The notes under the pieces were generated by a model. That model did no database searches. It saw only the letters and a program-made list of their open reading frames with translations, and was not told where the DNA came from. Below are positions 21,888 through 31,084 of a stretch of 40,679 bases of DNA, piece by piece. Each line of letters starts with the position of its first letter. The stretch's first letter is position 1. The position numbers and the translations under genes are program-made. The DNA comes from Vibrio ezurae NBRC 102218. Lineage in GTDB: Bacteria > Pseudomonadota > Gammaproteobacteria > Enterobacterales > Vibrionaceae. The DNA is taken from assembly GCF_000467185.1 (NCBI RefSeq), contig NZ_BATM01000050.1:1-40679 (forward strand). The letters run 5' to 3'.

Positions 21888-22643
21888 ATGAAAAACTGGT
21901 TTAAAGGGTTAATTTACTCAATCGCACTAATTGCGACTTTAGGACAAGCGGCTTATGCTGCAACAGAAATAAAAGTAGGTATGTCAGGGCGTTATTACCC
22001 GTTTACTTTTGTTGAAAAAGATAAGCTACAAGGCTTTGAAGTTGACATGTGGGACGAAATTGCACGTCGCAATGACTACGATGTGAAATACGTAACGTCT
22101 AATTTTTCTGGCTTGTTTGGTATGCTAGAAACTGGACGTATTGATACTATTTCAAACCAAATTACCCCAACAGATGCACGCAAAGCTAAATACCTTTTCT
22201 CTGACGCTTATGTAGTGAACGGTGTGCAAATTACGGTACGTAAAGGTAATGACAGCATAAAAACCATTGACGACCTATCTGGTAAGACGGTTGCTGTTAA
22301 TCTAGGTTCAAACTTCGAACAAATTTTACGTGAGCACAACAAAGACAACTCTATCAATATCAAGACTTATGACACTGGTATTGAACATGATGTTGCTCTT
22401 GGTCGTGCCGATGCCTTTGTTATGGACCGCTTATCAGCATTATCACTTATCAAGAAAACAGGCTTGCCACTGCAATTAGCAGGTAAACCTTTTGAAACTA
22501 TCGACAGTGCGATGCCATTCGCAAAAAATGAGAAAGGCACCAAATTACAAAAAGAAGTCAACGATGCACTAGCGGCAATGCGTAAAGACGGAACATTGGC
22601 GAAAATTTCAACCAAATGGTTTGATGCAGATATCACCAAATAA
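21888..22643 (+). CDS. Amino-acid (cystine-type) ABC transporter substrate-binding protein
   Basis: This 251-residue periplasmic binding protein has a signal peptide MKNWFKGLIYSIALIATLGQ ending AAYA before ATEIK. The mature part is a type II solute-binding fold: EIKVGMSGRYYPFTF, GLFGMLETGRIDTISNQITP and the C-terminus MRKDGTLAKISTKWFDADIT. These segments resemble E. coli FliY/TcyJ (cystine binding), so cystine or a related polar amino acid is the likely ligand; this is inference. An in-frame ATG at 21855 is less likely, because the ribosome site GGGGAG and the signal peptide fit 21888. Permease and ATPase genes follow. Confidence 0.88.
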   Translation: MKNWFKGLIYSIALIATLGQAAYAATEIKVGMSGRYYPFTFVEKDKLQGFEVDMWDEIARRNDYDVKYVTSNFSGLFGMLETGRIDTISNQITPTDARKAKYLFSDAYVVNGVQITVRKGNDSIKTIDDLSGKTVAVNLGSNFEQILREHNKDNSINIKTYDTGIEHDVALGRADAFVMDRLSALSLIKKTGLPLQLAGKPFETIDSAMPFAKNEKGTKLQKEVNDALAAMRKDGTLAKISTKWFDADITK

Positions 22644-22655
22644 TAGATTTAATTT

Positions 22656-22713
22656 AGCCTAATCAGGCTTTTAACCCACTATTTCTACGGAGATAGTGGG
22701 TTTTGCTTTTTAC
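22656..22713 (+). terminator. Tandem hairpins between substrate-binding and permease genes
   Basis: AGCCT/AGGCT (22656-22669) is followed by an 8-base-pair stem CCCACTAT/ATAGTGGG (22675-22700) with a T-rich tail. Intra-operon hairpins like this commonly let the binding protein be made in excess over the membrane components, by partial termination or 3'-end protection. Confidence 0.7.
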
Positions 22714-22744
22714 ACTATGAGACGCAATAAGATAGGTTTTAAAC

Positions 22745-23416
22745 ATGGGTTTTGATTTTAACTACATGCTGGAGTTGCTGCCGATACTATTTAAGTATTT
22801 GCACATCACATTAGAAATGGCGGTATTAGGTGGTATCTTTGCTCTGATCCTCGCGCTAATACTGGCAAACATTCGAGTATTTAAGATCCCAGTATTGGAT
22901 CAGCTTAGCCAGCTCTACATCAGTTTCTTTCGTGGTACACCACTGTTGGTTCAATTATTCCTGCTTTATTACGGGTTACCACAAATATTCCCTATTTTAG
23001 TCGGCATCGATGCGTTTACAGCCACCATAATAGGTTTAACTCTGCATTTTGCCGCTTATATGACGGAAAGTATTCGCGCCGCAATTATTGGTATTGATCG
23101 TAGCCAAATGGAAGCCAGCCGCTCAATAGGCATGACCACACGTCAGGCAATGCAACGCGTCGTTCTGCCTCAAGCTACCCGTGTCGCACTTCCTTCTTTG
23201 ATGAACTATTTCATCGATATGATTAAATCAACGTCACTGGCTTTTACATTAGGTGTCGCTGAAATCATGGCTAAAGCACAAATGGAAGCCTCTTCAAGTT
23301 TCCGATTCTTTGAAGCTTTCTTGGCAGTAGCACTCATTTATTGGCTGGTAGTGGTGGTACTCACTCGCGTACAAATTTGGGCAGAAAATCGATTAAATAA
23401 GGCGTATCAAAGATGA
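22745..23416 (+). CDS. Amino-acid ABC transporter permease
   Basis: This 223-residue inner-membrane protein of the HisMQ type has about five hydrophobic helices. The EAA loop, which contacts the ATPase, is [23 protein letters not shown] (about 122-144). [24 protein letters not shown] (about 57-80) is a family hallmark and resembles E. coli YecS/TcyL. It probably forms a homodimer, because only one permease gene is present. It overlaps the ATPase gene by 4 bases (ATGA). Confidence 0.93.
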   Translation: MGFDFNYMLELLPILFKYLHITLEMAVLGGIFALILALILANIRVFKIPVLDQLSQLYISFFRGTPLLVQLFLLYYGLPQIFPILVGIDAFTATIIGLTLHFAAYMTESIRAAIIGIDRSQMEASRSIGMTTRQAMQRVVLPQATRVALPSLMNYFIDMIKSTSLAFTLGVAEIMAKAQMEASSSFRFFEAFLAVALIYWLVVVVLTRVQIWAENRLNKAYQR

Positions 23417-24147
23417 TTAAGCTAAAGAACATACACAAACGCTTCGGTGACAGTGAAATTCTAAAAGGCATTGATATCGACATTCAAAAAGGCGAGATCA
23501 TTGTCATTATCGGCTCTAGCGGTACAGGTAAATCGACCCTCTTACGCTGTGTCAATTTCCTTGAATCTGCTGAACAAGGTGAAATTCAGATCGATAACAC
23601 CTATGTTAACTGCGCAAAATACACTAAAGCCGAAGAACTCGCGCTGCGACGTAAAACCGGTTTTGTCTTCCAAAACTATGCGCTATTTACCCATATGACC
23701 GCGCGTCAGAACATCGCGGAAGGGCTTATCACCGTGCATGGCTGGAAGAAAGACAAAGCATTAGAACGCGCTCAAGAAATTTTGGATGACATTGGCTTAG
23801 GAGACAAAGGGGATAGCTATCCTGCGTCTCTCTCTGGTGGTCAACAACAACGTGTCGGTATCGGCCGCGCGATGGCACTGGAACCTGAACTGCTGTTGTT
23901 TGATGAGCCCACTTCAGCGCTTGATCCAGAATGGGTCGGTGAAGTACTAAGCTTGATGAAAAAATTGGCGACTCAGCACCAAACTATGCTGGTGGTGACT
24001 CACGAAATGCAATTTGCTCGTGAAGTCGCCGATAGAGTGATCTTTATGGCAGAAGGCCATATTGTTGAACAGGGAAAACCTGAGGATATCTTTGGTAATC
24101 CACAGGATCCTCGCTTGAAAAAGTTCCTAAATAAAGTAGGGATCTAA
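23413..24147 (+). CDS. Amino-acid ABC transporter ATP-binding protein
   Basis: This 244-residue ABC ATPase has Walker [10 protein letters not shown] (about 34-42), a Q-loop in [13 protein letters not shown], signature [15 protein letters not shown] (about 141-155), Walker [15 protein letters not shown] and the H-loop VVTHEM. It belongs to the polar amino-acid subfamily and resembles the cystine ATPase TcyN/YecC. Translation is coupled to the permease by the ATGA overlap. The substrate remains inferred. Confidence 0.95.
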   Translation: MIKLKNIHKRFGDSEILKGIDIDIQKGEIIVIIGSSGTGKSTLLRCVNFLESAEQGEIQIDNTYVNCAKYTKAEELALRRKTGFVFQNYALFTHMTARQNIAEGLITVHGWKKDKALERAQEILDDIGLGDKGDSYPASLSGGQQQRVGIGRAMALEPELLLFDEPTSALDPEWVGEVLSLMKKLATQHQTMLVVTHEMQFAREVADRVIFMAEGHIVEQGKPEDIFGNPQDPRLKKFLNKVGI

Positions 24148-24155
24148 TAAGATCC

Positions 24156-24183
24156 TTGTGATTTGATTTTTTACAAGTATAAT
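24156..24183 (+). promoter_or_regulatory. Distal rpmH promoter
   Basis: TTGTGA (24156-24161), a 16-base spacer and a perfect TATAAT (24178-24183), just past the ABC transporter operon. Confidence 0.6.
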
Positions 24184-24275
24184 CCGTCGACCGGAATTTC
24201 TAGTCAGCTAACTTTATTGACTGTCTATTTATAGATATAAGATAAAGATAACTTGTCTTGGGGTTAAACCAATCA

Positions 24276-24304
24276 TTGACTATTTTGAATACAGTGATTA
24301 CAAT
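24276..24304 (+). promoter_or_regulatory. Proximal rpmH promoter
   Basis: TTGACT (24276-24281), exactly 17 bases, then TACAAT (24299-24304): five of six matches at each hexamer. It is the best sigma-70 promoter in the window outside the rrn promoter, fitting a highly expressed ribosomal protein gene. Confidence 0.8.
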
Positions 24305-24322
24305 TCCGCCTCTTTGTTGAGA

Positions 24323-24404
24323 GACGTCGGTATCCCTCTTATATATAAGAGAGATGTACAGCCCACGTCGGGTTTAACAAGAACCTAAAAACTACTGATC
24401 AGTA
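24323..24404 (+). promoter_or_regulatory. Structured 5' leader of rpmH
   Basis: The leader can form an outer stem GACGT...GG with CC...ACGTC (24323-24330 and 24362-24369) enclosing a perfect 16-base palindrome CTCTTATATATAAGAG (24336-24351). A separate 12-base palindrome TACTGATCAGTA (24393-24404) lies directly before the ribosome site AAAGG. This may regulate L34 synthesis, but I know of no named leader class that it matches. Confidence 0.45.
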
Positions 24405-24416
24405 AAGGTAATAACC

Positions 24417-24554
24417 ATGTCTAAACGCACTTTTCAACCTTCAGTTCTAAAGCGTAAACGTACTCACGGTTTCCGTGCTCGTATGGCTACTAAGAACGGT
24501 CGTAAAGTAATTAATGCACGTCGTGCAAAAGGCCGTGCGCGCCTTTCAAAATAA
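24417..24554 (+). CDS. rpmH: 50S ribosomal protein L34
   Basis: This 45-residue, strongly basic ribosomal protein begins [20 protein letters not shown], followed by [20 protein letters not shown] and ending ARLSK. It is nearly identical to E. coli L34 apart from an added Ser2 and a shorter C-terminus. The ribosome site AAAGGTAAT precedes it by 4-5 bases. It is first in the conserved rpmH-rnpA-yidD-yidC-mnmE cluster. Its stop codon lies in a hairpin that also covers the rnpA start. Confidence 0.98.
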   Translation: MSKRTFQPSVLKRKRTHGFRARMATKNGRKVINARRAKGRARLSK

Positions 24555-24568
24555 TTCGCGATTATTTT
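24548..24568 (+). promoter_or_regulatory. Hairpin over rpmH stop and rnpA start
   Basis: AAAATAAT (24548-24555) and ATTATTTT (24561-24568) form a perfect 8-base-pair stem with loop TCGCG. The 5' arm includes the rpmH stop and the 3' arm ends with the first two bases of the TTG start of rnpA. No clear ribosome site for rnpA is visible, so rnpA translation probably depends on ribosomes finishing rpmH. Confidence 0.6.
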
Positions 24569-24923
24569 GACTACGTACGCGTTCAATCGGGAGTTACGTC
24601 TGTTAACTCCCGAGCATTATCAAACAGTCTTCGAAAAAGCTCATAGAGCTGGTTCCCCTCATTTTACTATTATCGCTCGAAACAATTCTCTTTCGCATCC
24701 AAGACTCGGACTTGCTGTACCTAAAAAGCAAATAAAAACTGCTGTAGGTCGTAATCGATTCAAGCGAATAGCAAGAGAAAGTTTCCGTCTTAATCAACAC
24801 AAACTTGCTAACAAAGATTTCGTTGTTATTGCAAAGAAAAGTGCCCAAGAATTAAGCAATGATGATATGTTTAAACTCTTCGATAAGTTATGGCAAAGAC
24901 TTTCTCGCCCCTCACGTGGATAG
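24567..24923 (+). CDS. rnpA: Ribonuclease P protein component
   Basis: This 118-residue basic protein assists the catalytic RNA of RNase P in removing 5' leaders from pre-tRNA. Conserved landmarks are [17 protein letters not shown] at the start, the [23 protein letters not shown] block (about 51-70) with KRIARESFR, and [10 protein letters not shown]. The start is TTG (E. coli uses GTG), embedded in a hairpin with the rpmH stop. Its last 34 bases overlap yidD. The non-ATG start and lack of a ribosome site suggest low translation relative to L34. Confidence 0.96.
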   Translation: MTTYAFNRELRLLTPEHYQTVFEKAHRAGSPHFTIIARNNSLSHPRLGLAVPKKQIKTAVGRNRFKRIARESFRLNQHKLANKDFVVIAKKSAQELSNDDMFKLFDKLWQRLSRPSRG

Positions 24924-25147
24924 CGATAGGTCTTGTTAACCTATATCGATTTGGTATTAGTCCGTTTATCGGGCCACGCTGTCGTTTCACCCCAACCTGC
25001 TCTGAGTACGCAATCTTGGCATTAAAAAGCCACGGATTTGTAAAAGGGTGTTGGTTATCGGGCAAACGTCTATTAAAATGCCACCCTTTAAATGATGGCG
25101 GATACGATCCTGTACCACCTAAAAACACAACAAACAGAGATAAATAA
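24890..25147 (+). CDS. yidD: Membrane protein insertion efficiency factor YidD
   Basis: This 85-residue protein has a short amphipathic or membrane-associated N-terminus ([19 protein letters not shown]) and the family core [18 protein letters not shown] with conserved cysteines, then [24 protein letters not shown]. It aids insertion of inner-membrane proteins near YidC. It overlaps rnpA by 34 bases in another frame and ends 2 bases before yidC, the usual arrangement. Confidence 0.95.
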   Translation: MAKTFSPLTWIAIGLVNLYRFGISPFIGPRCRFTPTCSEYAILALKSHGFVKGCWLSGKRLLKCHPLNDGGYDPVPPKNTTNRDK

Positions 25148-25149
25148 CG

Positions 25150-26778
25150 ATGGGTTCTCAACGTAATATTCTGTTTATCGCATTAGCTATGGTTTCATTT
25201 TTGCTATTTAAACAATGGCAAACACATACAACCCCAGTAGCTCCTGCGACTAACCAGGCACAATCTAGTACTGATAGTACATTGCCAGCTCCTTCATTCA
25301 CGGATGAAATGGCAGATCCTGCTCCAGAAGCACACCATACGGCAAGCATTGTATCCGTTAAAACAGACGTACTAAATCTATCTATCGATTCTGTCGGTGG
25401 TGATGTAGTGTCCGCTAAGCTCAATGACTATGCTAAAGATTTCGGTTCAAAAGAACGTTTTGTTCTTTTGCACAAAGAAGGCAATAAACAATATATCGCA
25501 CAGAGTGGTCTAATTGGTCCTCAAGGTATCGATTTAAGCAGCCAATCTCGCCCTCACTATAAAGTGAATTCAGACAGCTTTACGCTTGCTGATGGCCAAG
25601 ATGAACTGCGCATTCCAATGACATTCTCAGCAAACGGCATTAACTACACCAAAACCTTCATCCTAAAACGTGGTAGCTATGCTATCGACGTTGTTTACGA
25701 TGTAGAGAACAATTCTGGTGCGAATGCAACTGTAGGTATGTACGCTCACCTTCGTCAAAACCTACAAGACGCTGGTGGCAGCTTAACAATGCCGACTTAC
25801 CGTGGCGGTGCATACTCAACAGAGTCTACTCGTTATAAGAAATACAGCTTCAAGAATATGGAAGAACGCAACCTTCAACAAAACCTGAGTGAAGGTCAAG
25901 GTTGGGTTGCTATGCTTGAGCACTACTTTGCTTCAGCTTGGGTTCCTCGTGATGCACAAGGTGCCACTCTTTACACTCGTGTAGTGGGTAACCTAGGTGA
26001 TATCGGTGTACGCCTTCCAAACAAGACTATCGCTAACGGTCAAACGGGCGAAATGAAGTCAACACTTTGGGTTGGTCCGAAACTGCAAAATGAAATGGCT
26101 GCTGTTGCACCACACCTTGAGCTAGTAGTTGACTACGGTTGGTTGTGGTTCATCGCGAAACCACTGCACTGGTTACTATCTATGATTCAAGGCGTAGTAG
26201 TTAACTGGGGTCTAGCTATCATGGTTCTGACGTTCATCGTTCGTGGCGCAATGTACCCACTAACAAAAGCTCAGTACACCTCTATGGCTAAAATGCGCAT
26301 GCTACAGCCTAAGCTAGCCGCTATGCGCGAACGTATTGGTGATGATCGCCAACGCATGAGCCAAGAAATGATGGCACTGTACAAGAAAGAGAAAGTAAAC
26401 CCATTGGGTGGCTGTCTACCTCTTGTTCTGCAAATGCCTATCTTCATCTCTCTATACTGGGCACTAATGGAGTCGGTTGAACTACGCCACTCTCCATTCT
26501 TTGGTTGGATTACTGACCTTTCAGCTCAAGACCCGTACTACATCCTGCCTCTATTGATGGGCGCAAGTATGTTTATGATTCAGAGAATGAGCCCAACAAC
26601 AGTAACGGATCCACTACAGCAGAAGATCATGACCTTTATGCCGGTTATGTTTACCTTCTTCTTCCTATGGTTCCCATCTGGTCTAGTTCTATACTGGTTG
26701 GTATCTAACGTTGTGACGCTAATTCAGCAAACGTTGATCTACAAAGGTCTAGAGAAAAAAGGCTTACACTCTAAATAG
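25150..26778 (+). CDS. yidC: Membrane protein insertase YidC
   Basis: This 542-residue insertase acts alone or with SecYEG on inner-membrane proteins, including ATP synthase subunit c, also encoded here. It has an N-terminal helix (about 6-22), a large periplasmic beta-sandwich (about 60-340) and the conserved five-helix core starting near [20 protein letters not shown] (about 335-355). [20 protein letters not shown] is in the core and [20 protein letters not shown] at the C-terminus. Length fits gammaproteobacterial YidC. A strong terminator follows. Confidence 0.98.
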   Translation: MGSQRNILFIALAMVSFLLFKQWQTHTTPVAPATNQAQSSTDSTLPAPSFTDEMADPAPEAHHTASIVSVKTDVLNLSIDSVGGDVVSAKLNDYAKDFGSKERFVLLHKEGNKQYIAQSGLIGPQGIDLSSQSRPHYKVNSDSFTLADGQDELRIPMTFSANGINYTKTFILKRGSYAIDVVYDVENNSGANATVGMYAHLRQNLQDAGGSLTMPTYRGGAYSTESTRYKKYSFKNMEERNLQQNLSEGQGWVAMLEHYFASAWVPRDAQGATLYTRVVGNLGDIGVRLPNKTIANGQTGEMKSTLWVGPKLQNEMAAVAPHLELVVDYGWLWFIAKPLHWLLSMIQGVVVNWGLAIMVLTFIVRGAMYPLTKAQYTSMAKMRMLQPKLAAMRERIGDDRQRMSQEMMALYKKEKVNPLGGCLPLVLQMPIFISLYWALMESVELRHSPFFGWITDLSAQDPYYILPLLMGASMFMIQRMSPTTVTDPLQQKIMTFMPVMFTFFFLWFPSGLVLYWLVSNVVTLIQQTLIYKGLEKKGLHSK

Positions 26779-26806
26779 AGCTTAAGCTAGCCAATATGAA
26801 TAAGAG

Positions 26807-26837
26807 AAGGCGACCTTGGGGTCGCCTTTTTATTTTT
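26807..26837 (+). terminator. Rho-independent terminator after yidC
   Basis: The perfect stem AAGGCGACC/GGTCGCCTT with a 4-base loop is followed by TTTATTTTTT. It ends the rpmH-rnpA-yidD-yidC transcript before mnmE. Confidence 0.92.
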
Positions 26838-26891
26838 TACTTGTTGTAGTTTAAGTATACAATTTACCTAATTATCCCAATTGAGACGAAC

Positions 26892-28253
26892 ATGACTAAC
26901 GATACAATTGTGGCTCAAGCTACTGCGCCCGGACGTGGCGGAGTCGGTATTATTCGAGTTTCAGGCCCACAGGCCAAGCAAGTCGCTAAACTAGTTGTAG
27001 GGCGTGAACTTCAGCCAAGAAGAGCGGAATACCTCCCCTTCGTCGACGATGAAGGTCGTCAACTAGATCAAGGCATCGCACTGTATTTCCCTAACCCAAA
27101 CTCTTTTACCGGTGAAGATGTTTTAGAACTGCAAGGCCATGGCGGTCCAGTAGTCATGGATATGCTGATAAAACGAATCTTAACCATCGCTAACATTCGC
27201 CCTGCTCGACCTGGTGAATTTTCAGAGCGTGCTTTCCTCAACGATAAGATGGATCTAACGCAAGCAGAAGCCATTGCCGATCTGATTGATGCCAGCTCAG
27301 AAGAAGCAGCTAAATCCGCGCTACAGTCACTACAGGGGCAGTTTTCAAAACGAATAACCACCTTAGTTGAATCTTTAATTCACTTGCGTATTTATGTCGA
27401 AGCGGCTATCGATTTCCCAGAAGAAGAAATTGATTTTCTAGCCGATGGTAAAGTCAGCACCGATTTACAAAGCATCATTGATAATCTTGAAGCAGTACGT
27501 GCAGAAGCCAACCAAGGCGCGATTATGCGTGAAGGGATGAAAGTGGTGATTGCCGGTCGTCCCAATGCAGGTAAATCAAGCCTACTCAACGCCTTGTCAG
27601 GCAAAGAGTCGGCGATAGTGACAGACATAGCCGGTACGACGCGTGACGTGCTACGAGAGCATATCCACATCGATGGTATGCCTTTGCATATCATCGATAC
27701 CGCAGGCCTACGTGAAGCCTCTGATGAAGTCGAAAAAATTGGTATCGAACGTGCTTGGGACGAAATTCAACAAGCCGATCGTGTATTATTCATGGTGGAT
27801 GGCACGACAACGGACGCAACTAACCCACTAGATATCTGGCCTGATTTTGTGGATCGACTACCCGATAATATGGGCATGACAGTGATCCGCAACAAAGTAG
27901 ATCAAACCCAAGAAAGCTTAGGGATCTGCCATGTTAACGATCCAACGCTAATTCGCCTAAGCGCGAAAACCGGTGAAGGGGTTGATGCGCTACGTACCCA
28001 TCTTAAAGAGTGCATGGGCTTCTCGGGCAATACCGAAGGAGGCTTTATGGCGCGCCGTAGACACTTAGATTCACTGGACAAGGCCGCAGAACATCTAATG
28101 ATAGGCCAGCAACAGCTAGAAGGCTTTATGGCCGGTGAGATCTTGGCAGAAGAGCTAAGAATCACTCAGCAACATCTTAACGAGATTACGGGCGAATTCA
28201 GCTCAGATGATCTTCTCGGTAGAATTTTCTCATCATTCTGTATAGGTAAATAA
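26892..28253 (+). CDS. mnmE: tRNA modification GTPase MnmE
   Basis: This 453-residue GTPase forms, with MnmG (encoded across oriC), the complex that installs 5-carboxymethylaminomethyl or aminomethyl groups on wobble uridine 34. The N-terminal formyl-THF-binding domain starts [20 protein letters not shown]. The G domain has GRPNAGKSS (about 222-230), IAGTTRD, DTAGLRE and RNKVD. The C-terminus ends FCIGK, with the conserved Cys of the CIGK motif. Its promoter must lie between the yidC terminator and 26892; the best -10 there is TATACAAT, without a good -35. Confidence 0.98.
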   Translation: MTNDTIVAQATAPGRGGVGIIRVSGPQAKQVAKLVVGRELQPRRAEYLPFVDDEGRQLDQGIALYFPNPNSFTGEDVLELQGHGGPVVMDMLIKRILTIANIRPARPGEFSERAFLNDKMDLTQAEAIADLIDASSEEAAKSALQSLQGQFSKRITTLVESLIHLRIYVEAAIDFPEEEIDFLADGKVSTDLQSIIDNLEAVRAEANQGAIMREGMKVVIAGRPNAGKSSLLNALSGKESAIVTDIAGTTRDVLREHIHIDGMPLHIIDTAGLREASDEVEKIGIERAWDEIQQADRVLFMVDGTTTDATNPLDIWPDFVDRLPDNMGMTVIRNKVDQTQESLGICHVNDPTLIRLSAKTGEGVDALRTHLKECMGFSGNTEGGFMARRRHLDSLDKAAEHLMIGQQQLEGFMAGEILAEELRITQQHLNEITGEFSSDDLLGRIFSSFCIGK

Positions 28254-28255
28254 TC

Positions 28256-28696
28256 ATGTCGACCATTCATTTAATCACAGGTAGCACCCTAGGTGGCGCA
28301 GAATACGTAGCAGACCACCTTAACGATTTACTGCAAGAATTAGGCAAGGATACCGAGATTCACAACCAACCTAGCCTTGATGAGATTGACCCACACGGCA
28401 CTTGGTTAATTGTCACATCAACTCATGGTGCTGGTGATTACCCAGAGAATATTCAGCCGTTCATTGCGCAGCTTCAAGACACGCCACCAAACACCCAAGC
28501 ACTAAACTACAGTGTGATTGCCATTGGTGATTCAAGCTACGACACCTTTTGTGGTGCTGGCCTACATTGCCATGAATTACTAGAAGATATCGGTGCTACC
28601 GCGCTAACAGAGTGCCTGACAATCGATGTCTTACGTCACCCAGTACCAGAAGAAGCACTTGAAGACTGGTTTGAAGATCATAAACACCTGTTCTAA
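28256..28696 (+). CDS. mioC: Flavodoxin-like protein MioC
   Basis: This 146-residue FMN-binding protein has the flavodoxin phosphate loop [11 protein letters not shown] (about 9-19), [16 protein letters not shown] (about 59-74) and [14 protein letters not shown] (about 92-105). E. coli MioC was reported to act as an electron carrier for biotin synthase. It follows mnmE by 2 bases, so the two are probably co-transcribed. It points into oriC, but a strong terminator at 28731-28772 separates transcription from the origin. Confidence 0.95.
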   Translation: MSTIHLITGSTLGGAEYVADHLNDLLQELGKDTEIHNQPSLDEIDPHGTWLIVTSTHGAGDYPENIQPFIAQLQDTPPNTQALNYSVIAIGDSSYDTFCGAGLHCHELLEDIGATALTECLTIDVLRHPVPEEALEDWFEDHKHLF

Positions 28697-28730
28697 ACAG
28701 CGTTTCCCTGCAAATATCTAAGCGATCATT

Positions 28731-28772
28731 AAGCCGTTGTAGCCCGAAAAGGCACAACGGCTTTTCTTTTTG
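28731..28772 (+). terminator. Strong terminator between mioC and oriC
   Basis: The perfect 10-base-pair stem AAGCCGTTGT/ACAACGGCTT has a 13-base loop and is followed by TTCTTTTTG. It should stop mnmE-mioC transcription before the first DnaA box at 28816. Confidence 0.9.
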
Positions 28773-28815
28773 TCTTATTTTTGTTCATAAAAACAGCAGT
28801 TAGAAAATTATTTTC

Positions 28816-28824
28816 TGTGGATAA
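28816..28824 (-). promoter_or_regulatory. DnaA box (R4 equivalent)
   Basis: On the minus strand this is a perfect TTATCCACA, on the mioC side of oriC, facing the opposite way to the box at 28996. Confidence 0.9.
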
Positions 28825-28964
28825 CTACATAGGTATTCAGTGTTTAACCTATAGTTATCCCAATAACAACTTGCAGTGATCCACTACCCTGTGAATAAGT
28901 AGCTATTTTGATCCCAGCTAATACAGAGTTAGATCTACTCAAGATCACAGAAAGTGATCCTCTA

Positions 28965-28977
28965 AAAGGTGTTGATC
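28965..28977 (-). promoter_or_regulatory. IHF-like site in oriC
   Basis: On the minus strand GATCAACACCTTT matches the IHF consensus WATCAANNNNTTR except at the first position. It lies next to the R1-type DnaA box, the same place as the E. coli IHF site. Confidence 0.55.
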
Positions 28978-28995
28978 TTATTGATCAAATTCTAC

Positions 28996-29004
28996 TTATC
29001 CACA
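28996..29004 (+). promoter_or_regulatory. DnaA box (R1 equivalent)
   Basis: A perfect TTATCCACA, 15 bases from the start of the tandem 12-mers of the unwinding element, as expected for the box that anchors DnaA for melting. Confidence 0.92.
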
Positions 29005-29018
29005 CTAGATCGCTTGCT

Positions 29019-29054
29019 TAATAATAGATCTAATAAAAGATCTATATAAAGATC
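29019..29054 (-). repeat. Three tandem 12-mers of the DNA unwinding element
   Basis: On the minus strand: GATCTTTATATA (29043-29054), GATCTTTTATTA (29031-29042) and GATCTATTATTA (29019-29030), directly abutting with 12-base period. They correspond to the E. coli L, M and R 13-mers (GATCTNTTNTTTT). The sequence to the right, 29051-29070, is also almost pure A and T. Confidence 0.9.
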
Positions 29055-29101
29055 TTATATATATTTAAGAGACTGCAAATTGTGTAAAACATTAAAAGCA
29101 A

Positions 29102-29130
29102 TTTTCTAATGATCAGAAAGAAGGTAGAAT
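29102..29130 (+). promoter_or_regulatory. Putative mnmG promoter
   Basis: TTTTCT (29102-29107), a 17-base spacer and TAGAAT (29125-29130), followed by a GC-richer ACGCC discriminator. A GATC site (29111) lies in the spacer, so Dam methylation could affect it. Confidence 0.5.
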
Positions 29131-29182
29131 ACGCCTCCTTTTTGTTCACTCATTTCACGATAGCAATATTCGAGGTCAACTC

Positions 29183-31084
29183 ATGTTTTATCACGAAAAA
29201 TTTGATGTCATCATCGTTGGTGGTGGTCATGCTGGTACTGAAGCAGCCTTATCTGCAGCAAGAACAGGCCAAAAGACACTGTTGTTGACTCACAATATTG
29301 ACACTTTAGGTCAGATGTCTTGCAATCCGGCCATTGGTGGTATTGGTAAAGGTCACCTTGTGAAAGAGGTGGATGCAATGGGTGGTTTAATGGCACGTGC
29401 CATTGATCATGCAGGTATTCAATTTAGAACTTTAAATGCTTCCAAAGGTCCAGCTGTTCGCGCGACGAGAGCGCAAGCGGATCGTGCGTTGTACAAAGCG
29501 TTTGTTCGTACAGAATTAGAAAACACTCCTAACTTAACTTTGTTTCAACAGTCGGTCGATGATCTGATCGTTGAGAATGATCAGGTCAGGGGTGTTATCA
29601 CACAAATGGGGCTTAAATTCGAAGCCAAAGCAGTTGTGCTGACCGTTGGTACCTTCCTGGGTGGAAAGATCCATATCGGAATGGAAAGCGCGTCAGGCGG
29701 CCGTACAGGTGATCCTTCATCGATCGCTTTAGCTCAAAGATTACGTGATCTTCCATTTAGAGTGGATCGACTAAAAACAGGTACGCCACCAAGAATTGAT
29801 GCTCGTAGTGTTGATTTTAGCCAACTTGAAGTACAGCACGGTGACAACCCTACACCTGTATTTTCATTCATTGGCAATCGTAGCCAGCAGCCACCTCAGG
29901 TGCCTTGTTACATCACTCATACCAACGAATCCACTCATGAAGTTATTCGTAACAATCTAGACCGAAGCCCAATGTACGCAGGCGTTATCGAAGGCATTGG
30001 CCCTAGATATTGTCCGTCAATTGAAGATAAAGTGATGCGTTTTGCTGATAAAAACAGCCACCAAATCTTTATCGAGCCAGAGGGGTTAAGTACTCACGAA
30101 CTGTATCCAAATGGCATTTCAACTAGCCTTCCGTTTGACGTTCAAGTGCAAATTGTTCGTTCAATGAAAGGGTTTGAAAATGCACATATCGTGCGCCCAG
30201 GTTATGCCATTGAGTATGATTTCTTTGATCCTCGAGATTTAAAACACACTTACGAGACCAAGTTCATTAAAGGGCTTTTCCTCGCCGGTCAGATCAACGG
30301 TACTACCGGTTACGAAGAAGCGGCAGCACAAGGCTTGATGGCAGGTTTGAACGCCAGTTTGTTCTCGCAAGAAAAAGAAGGTTGGTCACCTCGTCGTGAT
30401 CAAGCTTACATGGGCGTATTGATTGATGATTTATCAACCATGGGCACTAAAGAACCGTATCGTATGTTTACTTCGCGCGCAGAATATCGATTACTGCTAC
30501 GCGAAGACAATGCCGATATTCGTTTGACTGAAAAAGCACACGAGCTGGGCTTAATTTCTGAACAACGTTGGGCACGCTTTAACCAAAAAATGGAAGGTAT
30601 GGCCACGGAACGTCAACGACTAGCAGGTATATGGGTTAATCCAAAATCTGAAGGTGTGGCTGAGCTTAACAAACTGCTAAAAACACCGTTAACCAGAGAA
30701 GCAAGCGGTGAGGATCTTCTGCGTAGACCTGAATTGAATTATCAACAGTTGACTGAGCTAGATACGTTTGCTCCTGCTCTTGAGGATCAACAAGCCTCTG
30801 AGCAAGTGGAAATTCAAGTTAAGTACGAAGGTTATATTCAGCGTCAGCAAGACGAAATTGCCAAATCGATGCGTCATGAAAATACCCAAATCCCTTATGA
30901 ATTTGACTACTCGCAAGTGTCTGGACTTTCAAATGAAGTGGTTGCAAAGCTTACTGATATAAAACCAGAGACCATTGGCATCGCTTCTCGTATCTCAGGA
31001 ATCACTCCAGCAGCCATATCCATTTTGCTAGTTTGTCTTAAAAAACAAGGTCTTTTGAAGAAAGGCGAGGAAATTGCAAAATGA
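29183..31084 (+). CDS. mnmG: tRNA uridine-5-carboxymethylaminomethyl modification enzyme MnmG
   Basis: This 633-residue FAD protein is the partner of MnmE in modifying U34 of tRNAs. The N-terminal dinucleotide loop is [17 protein letters not shown] (about 13-29). Family blocks include [20 protein letters not shown] (about 48-67), GGRTGDPSS and [20 protein letters not shown] (about 370-389). The C-terminal helical domain ends [12 protein letters not shown] then [15 protein letters not shown]. Length is normal (E. coli 629). It overlaps rsmG by 4 bases (ATGA). Confidence 0.98.
   Translation: MFYHEKFDVIIVGGGHAGTEAALSAARTGQKTLLLTHNIDTLGQMSCNPAIGGIGKGHLVKEVDAMGGLMARAIDHAGIQFRTLNASKGPAVRATRAQADRALYKAFVRTELENTPNLTLFQQSVDDLIVENDQVRGVITQMGLKFEAKAVVLTVGTFLGGKIHIGMESASGGRTGDPSSIALAQRLRDLPFRVDRLKTGTPPRIDARSVDFSQLEVQHGDNPTPVFSFIGNRSQQPPQVPCYITHTNESTHEVIRNNLDRSPMYAGVIEGIGPRYCPSIEDKVMRFADKNSHQIFIEPEGLSTHELYPNGISTSLPFDVQVQIVRSMKGFENAHIVRPGYAIEYDFFDPRDLKHTYETKFIKGLFLAGQINGTTGYEEAAAQGLMAGLNASLFSQEKEGWSPRRDQAYMGVLIDDLSTMGTKEPYRMFTSRAEYRLLLREDNADIRLTEKAHELGLISEQRWARFNQKMEGMATERQRLAGIWVNPKSEGVAELNKLLKTPLTREASGEDLLRRPELNYQQLTELDTFAPALEDQQASEQVEIQVKYEGYIQRQQDEIAKSMRHENTQIPYEFDYSQVSGLSNEVVAKLTDIKPETIGIASRISGITPAAISILLVCLKKQGLLKKGEEIAK

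Larger units (their letters stand above)
28780..29120. other. oriC: Chromosomal replication origin oriC (ori1)
   Basis: Lying between mioC and mnmG as in Vibrio and E. coli, the segment has consensus DnaA boxes TGTGGATAA (28816-28824), TGTGAATAA (28890-28898) and TTATCCACA (28996-29004), plus TTATCCCAA (28855-28863). By position and orientation they match E. coli R4, R2, R1 and R3. A weak TGTGTAAAA is at 29081-29089. Twelve GATC sites lie in 28878-29114. The unwinding element is 29019-29070: three tandem AT-rich 12-mers and then AT-rich sequence. Replication is inferred to run both ways from here. Confidence 0.97.

Noticed and set aside
23471..23698. Alternative frame inside the ABC ATPase gene as a small protein
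   Set aside because: The ABC ATPase reading frame is fully conserved with all motifs; the other frame has no support.
29148..29165. TTTCACGATAGC as a parS site
   Set aside because: It matches only the left half of the ParB consensus and lacks the palindrome.
28697..29182. Possible small gene or ncRNA in the mioC-mnmG gap
   Set aside because: The gap is accounted for by the mioC terminator, DnaA boxes, unwinding element and mnmG promoter.
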